A stretch of 8,808 bases of DNA from positions 19,091 to 27,898 of the forward strand of contig PNBP01000051.1 in assembly GCA_003136075.1 (NCBI GenBank), written 5' to 3'. Origin of the DNA: Methanoregula sp. GTDB lineage: Archaea > Halobacteriota > Methanomicrobia > Methanomicrobiales > Methanospirillaceae. The notes under the pieces were generated by a model. That model was given only the letters and a program-made list of their open reading frames with translations. It was not told where the DNA came from and made no database searches. How positions within the stretch are numbered: position 1 is the stretch's first letter; the number at the start of each line of letters is the position of its first letter. Below are positions 1 through 5,999 of this stretch, in pieces. The position numbers were made by a program, and so were the translations under genes.

Positions 1-78
1 TATGAAAGAGGTTTTCTCCAGTGCCGTTTTTGCACCGATTAAAAAACTGCCCTGACCTGATGTACCCGCAACCATCAT
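1..78 (-). CDS. Possible partial gene downstream of trkH, running off the left edge
   Basis: The minus strand is open from ATG at 78 to the window edge, giving 26 residues that begin MMVAGTSGQGSFLIGAKTAL. The ATG lies 14 nt after the trkH stop, as in an operon, and a second ATG follows directly at 75. No Shine-Dalgarno site is visible, and a TGA lies just upstream in the same frame. The Gly/Ser-rich stretch resembles the C-terminal nucleotide-binding loop of universal stress proteins, but in that family the motif is near the C-terminus, not the N-terminus. It could therefore be a decayed fragment, a different protein, or chance. A second overlapping frame from ATG at 88 is also open but looks less protein-like. 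I do not recognise the gene with any certainty. Confidence 0.3.
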   Translation of the reverse strand, partial: MMVAGTSGQGSFLIGAKTALEKTSFI

Positions 79-92
79 CGAGGGTCATATTT

Positions 93-1610
93 TTACGATG
101 ACTGCACGGAAACTTCTTTTGCGAGTTCTGATTCAACACCCTTGTATATTCCTATTGCAAGGATAACAACCGGAACTATCTCCATTCTTCCAAGCCACAT
201 CAAAACGATAAAAATCCATTTTATTACGACCGGGCTTGATGCCGTCATGAATCCAACGCTCATGCCGGTATTACTCAGTGCAGAAACAATTTCAAAGACG
301 ACCTGGTCCAGATGGAATGAGGTAATATACAGGTGAAGGCAGACAATAGTCGCACTAAAGATCGTGATCACGTACAGTGCGATAACCAGCAGGTTACGGG
401 AGATTTCCAGCTCGGATATCTCCTTCGAGAGCCGTTTTCCCTCAAACCGGAACGGGACCATCACCCGGCTGCTCACAAAAAACCGCCGGAACCACCATTT
501 AACCCCGTCATATGCTAACGCCACCCGGTTTACTTTGATTCCCCCGGCTGCACTTCCCATCGCTCCGCCAATAAATATCATCATGGAAAGGATTGCCAAA
601 GGAACTGTTGCCCAGAAGTGGAGGTTGGAATTCTGGAACCCGCAGGTGGACATGGCGGAGACTGCACAGAACACACCTTCACGGAATGCAGTCGCAAGCG
701 AGATATCCCCGAAAATATAGAGATCAAGAGAGATAAACAGCGATCCCGCAAGCATGAGAAATAACATGAGCCTGACGATAGTATCATGAAACATATCGGG
801 TAGCTTCCCGCGGTACATCAGGAAAAAAACCTTGAACGGGAGTGCGCCGGCAATCATCACCGGGATGAGCAGGATCTCAAGCAGCGGGTTATGGTAATAG
901 GAAATCCCTGCACTGTGCAGGGTGAAACCTCCCGTGGAGATTCCGACCATCACCAGGTTGACCGAATCCCACAGGGGAATTCCTGCTAGCATGACAAGCC
1001 CGGTAAAAACCGCGGTGAGAAAAATATAGATCTTCCACATCCGCCAGCTGGTGGACTGTGCATTGGACATCAGGTCTTCAGGTTTTCCCTCAGACCGGAA
1101 AAGCCGGAAGAGCGAAAGCCGGGTCTTGCGGCGCATTGAGATGCCAAATGCGATGATACCGATACCGCCTATCCACTGCATAAACGACCGCCAGAACAGG
1201 AGGGTGTTTGGTGTGTCGTCAAGAGACGGGATCATGGAGAATGCCGTTCCCGTCCAGCCGGCCATTGCTTCAAAGATGCTGTCAGTATAGGACATGTGCA
1301 TCGCCAGCATGAAGGGCAATGCTCCGACAAGCGCGATCATGACCCATGAGATCGAGACTGCAACCAGTGTCGTCGAAAGCGGTGATTCAAAATCCTTTTT
1401 CGGGATGAGCAGGATAAGACGCCACAACAGCAGAAACGTCACTGGTACGGCAGCCATGGGGAGAATAAGATTCCATTCGCGGAATATTGCGAGCACGATA
1501 AAGGGCACAAGGGACACCAGCCCGAGAAACTTAAAGATCTGCCCCACATCGTGTGCAATCATGGCGAGGTGGTCGAGACGTTTCATCTGATAAACAAGAT
1601 GATTGGTCAT
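93..1610 (-). CDS. trkH: TrkH-family potassium uptake protein
   Basis: This is the membrane-embedded, ion-conducting subunit of a Trk/Ktr-type potassium uptake system. At 505 residues it is normal for TrkH. Four pore loops are visible in order: GWTGTAFS at about 118-125, ISTGGFT at 224-230, MSTCGFQ at 320-326 and SNTGMS at 446-451. Two conserved TrkH signatures follow: GSAAGGIKVNR around 352-362 and MWLGRMEIVPV around 471-481. In loops 2-4 the filter glycine falls at the expected spacing (G227, G324, G449), but in loop 1 that position is alanine (A123). The usual NAD-binding partner TrkA is not in the window. The gene is divergent from the AI-2E-family gene. Its start is uncertain: ATG 1610 has no ribosome binding site, and the next in-frame Met is at 1586. 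A GGATAAAAAC TATA-like box at 1626-1635 would place transcription start near 1604-1608, implying a leaderless mRNA or the later start. Confidence 0.95.
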   Translation of the reverse strand: MTNHLVYQMKRLDHLAMIAHDVGQIFKFLGLVSLVPFIVLAIFREWNLILPMAAVPVTFLLLWRLILLIPKKDFESPLSTTLVAVSISWVMIALVGALPFMLAMHMSYTDSIFEAMAGWTGTAFSMIPSLDDTPNTLLFWRSFMQWIGGIGIIAFGISMRRKTRLSLFRLFRSEGKPEDLMSNAQSTSWRMWKIYIFLTAVFTGLVMLAGIPLWDSVNLVMVGISTGGFTLHSAGISYYHNPLLEILLIPVMIAGALPFKVFFLMYRGKLPDMFHDTIVRLMLFLMLAGSLFISLDLYIFGDISLATAFREGVFCAVSAMSTCGFQNSNLHFWATVPLAILSMMIFIGGAMGSAAGGIKVNRVALAYDGVKWWFRRFFVSSRVMVPFRFEGKRLSKEISELEISRNLLVIALYVITIFSATIVCLHLYITSFHLDQVVFEIVSALSNTGMSVGFMTASSPVVIKWIFIVLMWLGRMEIVPVVILAIGIYKGVESELAKEVSVQSS

Positions 1611-1625
1611 TCTATATTGTTATGG

Positions 1626-1635
1626 GTTTTTATCC
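1626..1635 (-). promoter_or_regulatory. Candidate TATA box of trkH
   Basis: On the minus strand the sequence reads GGATAAAAAC, about 20 nt before the annotated trkH ATG. Archaeal TATA boxes usually centre about 26 nt before transcription start. Transcription would then begin at or just inside the first ATG, favouring either a leaderless transcript or initiation at the second Met (1586). This rests on position and base composition only. Confidence 0.3.
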
Positions 1636-1747
1636 TCGCGTTATCCGGTTTGCCATGGTATGCCAAAGCCGGGGGGAACTTCCCGCATATGTGGTCAAAG
1701 CCTAAAAAAAATTCCAGACCGGTTCATTGTTATCTGCCATGAACACC

Positions 1748-1781
1748 AAAAAAAAAATTCGTTTCCTGCCATAAGGAAGCG
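1748..1781 (-). terminator. Hairpin plus T10 tract, intrinsic-terminator-like, upstream of trkH
   Basis: Positions 1760-1767 (CGTTTCCT) pair with 1774-1781 (AGGAAGCG) over 8 bp, including one G-U pair, around a 6-nt loop. Read on the minus strand, the stem is followed after two bases by ten consecutive T (1757-1748). That is the layout of an intrinsic terminator pointing at trkH. It could insulate trkH from transcripts started near the AI-2E-family gene, or attenuate a long trkH leader. On the plus strand the same inverted repeat lies upstream of the AI-2E-family gene and could instead be an operator. Confidence 0.4.
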
Positions 1782-1810
1782 ATAAACTGTTCAATAACGA
1801 AATTTTTTTA

Positions 1811-3025
1811 TTGACATACACGATCAGGGACATCTCATCAGCATCGTACGACGATCCGTTAATGCCGGACAGGAACCCGTTTGTTTACACCTCAGGTGAG
1901 ATTGAAAATAATTGGACTGCAGGACGACCTGTGGAACCATCTCCCGATATTTTCATACCGCACCAGCACAACATATACACATCCATGGCAAGATTCACCG
2001 GGGATATGTACCCGTTTCTTCTCATTGTAATCATCAGCCTTGCCGCCCTTATCGCATTCTGGTCAATTATGGATATGGTGCTGCTGGGTGCATCCCTTGC
2101 CGTTGTTCTCATCCCGGTACATCACATCCTCTCAAAAAAAACGAATCAGGTTATGTCTGCATCCCTTGTGACCGTCGGGGTTTTTCTTGTGTTTGCCGGG
2201 TTTGCCTTCGCTACGATCAGTATTCTGCAGGCAAATACCGGAACACTTGCCAGCGTATTCACCGCAATTGGGGCATGGCTTGGCAATCCAGCGTCAAATC
2301 CGACCTTGTTTGGCCTCCCGCTCAACAAATCGCATTTTGCCTTTCTCTTTTCTGAAGGGGATGCATTGTTTCTCAATTACTGGACAACGATTCTCGGCAA
2401 TATTCCGACGATTGCATTCAAGATGTTCATTTTTTTATTCTCTTTTTTTATTCTCCTCCTTCATGGTGAGGAACTCAATGAAAGAATTATGGTCCGGTTA
2501 CCAAAATCCATCAAAGGCTACGCGGAGCAGCTTGCACCGGTTACCGTCGATGTCCTGTATGCAATTTATGTTGTCCAGATTGCGATTGCGGTCCTGACAT
2601 TTTTTATTTCCCTGCCGGTATTTTACCTTCTCGGGTATGGGAACATTCTGTTTTATTCATTCCTTGCGGCATTTTGTGAGCTCGTCCCTGTCCTTGGCTC
2701 CTCGGTTGCCTTCATCCTGATTGGGGCATACTCTTTTTCCATAAACGACATGAGTGGGGTAATCATTCTCTTTGTCCTGGGATACCTGGTCGTTTCCTGT
2801 CTCCCGGAAATCTTCATCCGCCCGGAACTGGTGGGAAGACGGGCAAAGATCCATCCGGTCATCATGTTTATCGGGATCATTGGCGGACTGCTGACCATGG
2901 GACTGGCCGGTTTTGTTCTGGGTCCGCTTATCATCGTGATTCTTATGACAAGTTACCGGATATGGGTAAATGAACGAAAAATGCCGGTGAACCTGGACGG
3001 AAACAAGGCAGATAGGTGCCCGTAA
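1811..3025 (+). CDS. AI-2E/PerM-family membrane transporter
   Basis: This is a polytopic membrane protein of the AI-2E transporter superfamily (PerM/TqsA type), whose characterised members export small molecules or act as cation/proton antiporters. Substrate cannot be told from sequence. Family marks seen on the 404-residue frame are: ELVPVLGS around 290-297; IRPELVGRRAKIHPVIMFIG around 336-355, the usual RP..vg...hP..m segment; and GLAGFVLGPL at 364-373, the characteristic final helix. Hydrophobic helices start near residue 66 and recur to about 380. The longest frame begins with TTG at 1811 without a ribosome binding site. ATG 1862 (residue 18) or ATG 1985 (residue 59, just before the first helix) may be the true start. 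The T-rich stretch at 1801-1812 could be the TATA box, which fits ATG 1862 best. kup follows after 64 nt on the same strand, so the two may be co-transcribed. Confidence 0.88.
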   Translation: MTYTIRDISSASYDDPLMPDRNPFVYTSGEIENNWTAGRPVEPSPDIFIPHQHNIYTSMARFTGDMYPFLLIVIISLAALIAFWSIMDMVLLGASLAVVLIPVHHILSKKTNQVMSASLVTVGVFLVFAGFAFATISILQANTGTLASVFTAIGAWLGNPASNPTLFGLPLNKSHFAFLFSEGDALFLNYWTTILGNIPTIAFKMFIFLFSFFILLLHGEELNERIMVRLPKSIKGYAEQLAPVTVDVLYAIYVVQIAIAVLTFFISLPVFYLLGYGNILFYSFLAAFCELVPVLGSSVAFILIGAYSFSINDMSGVIILFVLGYLVVSCLPEIFIRPELVGRRAKIHPVIMFIGIIGGLLTMGLAGFVLGPLIIVILMTSYRIWVNERKMPVNLDGNKADRCP

Positions 3026-3052
3026 CGACACGTTTTGGGGTTAAAAAAGGAA

Positions 3053-3071
3053 AACAATATACCCTATATCT
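3053..3071 (+). promoter_or_regulatory. Candidate kup promoter (TATA-like tracts)
   Basis: Two TATA-like tracts, around AACAATATACC and CTATATCTTA, lie in the 64-nt gap before kup. The second centres about 24 nt before ATG 3090, which would give a nearly leaderless mRNA. For the alternative start at 3111, a short leader carrying AAGGGA would result. kup could therefore have its own promoter even if it is also read from the upstream gene. Confidence 0.35.
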
Positions 3072-3089
3072 TACCACGCGTAATCAGCA

Positions 3090-4904
3090 ATGTTAAGGGA
3101 TTATTTTGCGATGCCCGGAATCGTCAAATCGATGGGGCTCGTATTTGGGGATATCGGGACCAGTCCGATCTACACCTTTACCGCTATCTTTCTTATGATC
3201 CCTCCCACTCCGCAGAATGTCATGGGAATGCTTTCCCTGATCATCTGGACGCTTACCATCCTTGTTACCGTCGAATATACGTTCCTTGCGATGCACCTGG
3301 GTAAGAAAGGTGAAGGGGGAACGATCGTGCTCAAGGAGATCCTGCTCCCCTTATTGAAATCCGGTAACCAGGTGGCGTTTATCTCACTCCTTGCCATTGT
3401 AGGGATATCGCTTTTTATTGGCGATGGGGTGATCACACCGGCTATCAGTATTCTCTCAGCGGTCGAAGGTATTCTCCTGATCCCGGGGTTTGAAAATACC
3501 GCACAGGTCATCCTCATGCTGATCGCGGCTATTATTGCAATTGGTCTTTTTGCGATCCAGGCACGAGGTTCAGAGCGGGTGGCATGGGCATTTGGCCCGG
3601 TGATGGTCATCTGGTTTTTGGTTCTTGCAGTGTCTGGCCTGTTCTCTCTTTTTTACGCACCACAGGTCATCTTCGCGGTGAACCCCATGTATGGTATCAA
3701 CTACCTGACCTCGCATGGCATCGAAGGGTTTTTGATCCTCTCGTCCGTCATCCTCTGCGCAACGGGCGGCGAGGCACTGTATGCCGATATGGGACATCTG
3801 GGCAGAGAACCGATTATCCGTGCATGGTACCTGGTTTTTATTGCACTTGCGATTAACTATCTCGGGCAGGGTGCGTTTCTCATCGCACATCCAGGTGCCC
3901 ACAATATTCTCTTTGAGATGATCTTCTCCGAAGCAAAATTGTTGTATATCCCGTTCCTGCTCCTCAGTATTGTCGCAACCGTCATCGCGTCACAGGCTAT
4001 GATCTCCGGGATTTTCTCTATCATATACCAGGGCATTACGACGCGTATCATGCCGCTGTTGCGGATTGAATATACCTCCGCCCTGCTGCGGTCCCAGATT
4101 TATATCGATGTCGTAAACTGGATGCTTTTATGTGCCGTGCTTTTTATTATCATTGTTTTCAGGACATCCAGCAACCTCACCCAGGCGTACGGCCTTGCCG
4201 TGAGCGGCACGATGGCACTTACAAGCATTATGATCGTTTGGATACTGGTTCGCCGCGGAGAGTTCCTTAAAACAATAATTGCATCGGGCGTCCTGCTGGT
4301 TACGTTCGTGTTCCTTATCGCAAATATCCATAAGATCCCCTATGGGGGATACTGGTCATTGATCATCGCCGCGATTCCGTTTGCCATCATTCTCATTTAC
4401 GTGAACGGCCAGAAAAATCTGGGAAATGCACTCCGTCCGGTACCTCTTGATGAGTTCCTGCCAAAATTCAACGAAGTGTATTCGACCATGAACCGGATTT
4501 CCGGTTCAGCCCTTTATTTCGCCCGGGATTTCCGGCGTATCCCGCAGTATATCCCCCGGACGATGTTCACGAACAATATCATTTATGAAGAGAATATCAT
4601 CGTCTCGATCATCCGCACCGAACAGCCGTTCGGTGTGACATGGGGGTTCACCCGGGAGCTGACAAAAGGGCTCTCGATCTTCGAGATATACCTGGGATAT
4701 ATGGAGATCGTGGATATCGGGGCAATATTAAAAGAAGCGGATATTGAAGAGAAGACGATCTTCTACGGAATGGAGGATATCATCACCAAACACTTTATCT
4801 GGCGCATCTTTGGTGCGATCAAGCACCTGACACCCTCTGTGGTGCAGTTCTACCGGCTGCCTGCCGATAAAATCCATGGCGTCGTTACCCGGGTGGAGAT
4901 GTAA
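3090..4904 (+). CDS. kup: KUP-family potassium uptake transporter
   Basis: This is a KUP/HAK/KT-family potassium importer (K_trans), a proton-coupled member of the APC superfamily in the cytoplasmic membrane. At 604 residues it is close to the roughly 620 of bacterial Kup. Diagnostic motifs are clear: GDIGTSPIYT at 20-29 in the first helix, GEGGT at 74-78, GDGVITPAISILSAVEG at 111-127, ATGGEALYADMGHLG at 224-238 and SQAMISGIFS at 301-310. About twelve hydrophobic helices end near residue 440. A soluble C-terminal domain of about 165 residues follows, with the family's SGSALYFARD segment at 471-480. ATG 3090 is the longest start. ATG 3111 (residue 8) is possible and has a weak AAGGGA upstream. 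No T-rich terminator is evident after the stop, so transcription may continue into the tRNA region. Confidence 0.95.
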   Translation: MLRDYFAMPGIVKSMGLVFGDIGTSPIYTFTAIFLMIPPTPQNVMGMLSLIIWTLTILVTVEYTFLAMHLGKKGEGGTIVLKEILLPLLKSGNQVAFISLLAIVGISLFIGDGVITPAISILSAVEGILLIPGFENTAQVILMLIAAIIAIGLFAIQARGSERVAWAFGPVMVIWFLVLAVSGLFSLFYAPQVIFAVNPMYGINYLTSHGIEGFLILSSVILCATGGEALYADMGHLGREPIIRAWYLVFIALAINYLGQGAFLIAHPGAHNILFEMIFSEAKLLYIPFLLLSIVATVIASQAMISGIFSIIYQGITTRIMPLLRIEYTSALLRSQIYIDVVNWMLLCAVLFIIIVFRTSSNLTQAYGLAVSGTMALTSIMIVWILVRRGEFLKTIIASGVLLVTFVFLIANIHKIPYGGYWSLIIAAIPFAIILIYVNGQKNLGNALRPVPLDEFLPKFNEVYSTMNRISGSALYFARDFRRIPQYIPRTMFTNNIIYEENIIVSIIRTEQPFGVTWGFTRELTKGLSIFEIYLGYMEIVDIGAILKEADIEEKTIFYGMEDIITKHFIWRIFGAIKHLTPSVVQFYRLPADKIHGVVTRVEM

Positions 4905-4945
4905 ACGGTATTCCTGTATTAAAAATCCCCACGTGTCGATACGCT

Positions 4946-4968
4946 CATAATACACCCGGATAAATATA
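4946..4968 (+). promoter_or_regulatory. AT-rich promoter region of tRNA-Leu
   Basis: CATAATACA (4946-4954) and TAAATATA (4961-4968) precede the tRNA. The first is at a distance compatible with an archaeal TATA box for transcription starting at or just before the tRNA 5' end (4977). The second matches the consensus better but is too close. Which is used is not decidable here. Confidence 0.35.
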
Positions 4969-4976
4969 CCTGACAC

Positions 4977-5061
4977 GCGAGGGTTGCCGAGCCAGGTCAA
5001 AGGCGTCAGATTTAGGGTCTGATCTCGTAGGAGTTCTTGGGTTCGAATCCCATCCCTCGCA
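4977..5061 (+). tRNA. tRNA-Leu (anticodon UAG)
   Basis: This is an 85-nt class II tRNA with a long variable arm. The acceptor stem GCGAGGG (4977-4983) pairs perfectly with CCCTCGC (5054-5060), followed by discriminator A at 5061. CCA is not encoded. A D-arm begins TTGCCGAGCC. The anticodon stem TCAGA/TCTGA encloses loop TTTAGGG, giving anticodon TAG, which reads CUN leucine codons. The T-loop TTCGAAT sits in a GGG/CCC stem, with a T-T opposition at the outer end. There is no intron. The last 24 nt, running one base past the discriminator, recur with one mismatch at 7904-7927. Confidence 0.95.
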
Positions 5062-5062
5062 C
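5039..5062 (+). repeat. Left copy of 24-bp tRNA 3'-end direct repeat (candidate att site)
   Basis: This T-arm and 3' acceptor segment of tRNA-Leu plus one flanking base is repeated in direct orientation at 7904-7927, with a single difference (T5057 versus C7922). A pair of such repeats, one completing an intact tRNA and the other an orphan 3' end, is the usual footprint of tRNA-targeted integration. Confidence 0.6.
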
Positions 5063-5079
5063 TTTTTCATTATTTTTCT
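5063..5079 (+). terminator. T-rich terminator after tRNA-Leu
   Basis: Two T5 runs (5063-5067 and 5073-5077) follow the tRNA discriminator, as in archaeal T-tract termination. The tract overlaps the end of the convergent toxin gene, whose stop codon is at 5070-5072. Confidence 0.5.
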
Positions 5080-5354
5080 AATACGCCACGTTCGACCAGT
5101 AAGGTCACATATTCCTCGCCCGATAACGGGCAGCGGATAAGATCGTCCAGTTCTTTCCCGGATAGATGCAGCTGGGCCCGCATCTTTGTGAGCAGGTCCG
5201 CGTTGTACTCATTGACTCCATGACTCAGGAATGTGTGAACGCCCGTGATCTTACCACAGATGCAGAGATAAAAGATCTTGTGATGGGAGGATCGCTCTTC
5301 AAACCCTTTCTTAAGCAGGGCGGCTGCGATATCCCGGGTCTTGCAGGTCCTCAA
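5070..5354 (-). CDS. HicA-like toxin candidate of a two-gene toxin-antitoxin module
   Basis: This small protein of 94 residues resembles the HicA/YcfA mRNA-interferase fold. An N-terminal helix (TRDIAAALLKKGFEE, 6-20) precedes SSHHKIFYL at 22-30, where the histidine pair sits like the catalytic His of HicA. Beta strands then run to about 43, and SHG occurs at 44-46. The C-terminal part (about 50-94, with LLTKMRAQLHL and LIRCPLSGEEY) goes beyond a minimal HicA and matches my recollection of a longer archaeal variant. The start is TTG at 5354, overlapping the upstream stop as TTGA, with no ATG or GTG nearby. Translation is probably coupled to the upstream gene. The stop lies 8 nt from the convergent tRNA. 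The toxin assignment is inference from motif and gene pairing. Confidence 0.6.
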   Translation of the reverse strand: MRTCKTRDIAAALLKKGFEERSSHHKIFYLCICGKITGVHTFLSHGVNEYNADLLTKMRAQLHLSGKELDDLIRCPLSGEEYVTLLVERGVLEK

Positions 5355-5662
5355 GAACCAGCCCCGGCAGCAACAAGAGATTCAAGATTTGAACGGAGAC
5401 GGAGCGCATCCCGTGTAAGGTTCGCCGGGTTCTCAGCTACGTATACCTCCCACAGCGTAGACAACTCCTCCGAGATCCCGGCAATGCCTTCCTCCAGGGT
5501 TGGAGCTGAAACCAGAAGCCCGAACTCATCGTTTGACAGGGTGAGCCGGTCAGCATCATGCTCGACAGTAATCCGGAGCTCACGGGCGAGCCTGCGAAGA
5601 CGACCGTTGATTTTCAGCCGGTCGAGAGTAATGATCTGGTTTGCCATTTTCAGCATAAGCAC
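5351..5662 (-). CDS. Putative antitoxin paired with the HicA-like gene
   Basis: This is a hydrophilic protein of up to 103 residues. Residues about 15-50 look like a small alpha/beta region, and the segment GLLVSAPTLEEGIAGISEEL (48-67) has the shape of a HicB-like degraded RNase H strand-helix. A Trp/Tyr-containing helix (LWEVY, 70-74) and a helical tail with LTRDALRLR (82-90) follow. Order and 4-bp overlap with the HicA-like gene suggest an antitoxin-first module. Three starts are possible: GTG 5662, ATG 5656 and ATG 5647. AGGGTG just before ATG 5656 offers a weak ribosome binding site. The preceding 53-residue ORF stops at 5650, so coupling supports 5656 or 5647. HicB-type relationship is inferred, not proven. 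Confidence 0.6.
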   Translation of the reverse strand: MLMLKMANQIITLDRLKINGRLRRLARELRITVEHDADRLTLSNDEFGLLVSAPTLEEGIAGISEELSTLWEVYVAENPANLTRDALRLRSNLESLVAAGAGS

Positions 5663-5811
5663 CCTAAGGTATCGTCCGGGAGATAATAGGGTTTTTGATC
5701 AGGATAATTCCGGTAAACAACGATCATGCCGATATCAAAACCGGGATTCATTTCATTTGCTGCATACGTCCCTCCACCCATCAAGATGTCTATCAGGCAA
5801 CAGAAATGCAT
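5650..5811 (-). CDS. Small ORF (53 aa), unknown function, between kinase and antitoxin
   Basis: The frame begins MHFCCLIDIL at ATG 5811 and ends PDDTLGCLC at a TGA at 5652-5650. The start has a good Shine-Dalgarno match (GGGAG, 7 nt before ATG) and follows the stop of the preceding 57-residue ORF by 14 nt. Its stop overlaps the beginning of the antitoxin frame, so it fits as a link in a translationally coupled operon. The product has four Cys (positions 4, 5, 51 and 53), a Gly-rich stretch (MGGGTY, 11-16) and a hydrophobic-aromatic middle (MIVVYRNYP, 29-37). I recognise no family. It could also be a decayed remnant, because protein-like sequence also appears in another frame across 5754-5826. 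Confidence 0.45.
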   Translation of the reverse strand: MHFCCLIDILMGGGTYAANEMNPGFDIGMIVVYRNYPDQKPYYLPDDTLGCLC

Positions 5812-5825
5812 CGAGGGGCTCCCTG

Positions 5826-5999
5826 TTAGAGATTGTCGAGGATCACTCCCTTCAAGACTTCCCTGACATAGGGAGTGAACCGGTGATTTTCTGGAAAAAA
5901 GAGGTAATCGGTTTTCGCCCGCTCGGAGGAGAACATCTCATCCTGTATCTGTTCCCGCTCTTCTGCACTGCCACCATACAAAAGACTGCCGCAGATCAC
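5826..5999 (-). CDS. Small ORF (57 aa) overlapping the kinase stop
   Basis: GTG at 5999 overlaps the kinase stop as GTGA, the classic arrangement of coupled translation, and the frame ends at TAA 5828-5826. The product is mixed charged and hydrophobic with the look of a real protein: a hydrophobic start (ICGSLLYGG, 2-10), an acidic helix (AEEREQIQDEMF, 12-23), then KTDYLFFPENHRFTP (29-43) and VREVLKGVIL (45-54). No transmembrane segment, signal peptide or metal motif is evident, and I do not recognise the family. It may serve the kinase, or it may be the truncated 5' part of a longer gene broken by frameshifts, with the rest lying in the following 170 nt. Confidence 0.5.
   Translation of the reverse strand: MICGSLLYGGSAEEREQIQDEMFSSERAKTDYLFFPENHRFTPYVREVLKGVILDNL

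Noticed and set aside
3026..3089. c-di-AMP-type riboswitch before kup
   Set aside because: The 64-nt gap is too short for a ydaO-type aptamer and shows only TATA-like tracts.
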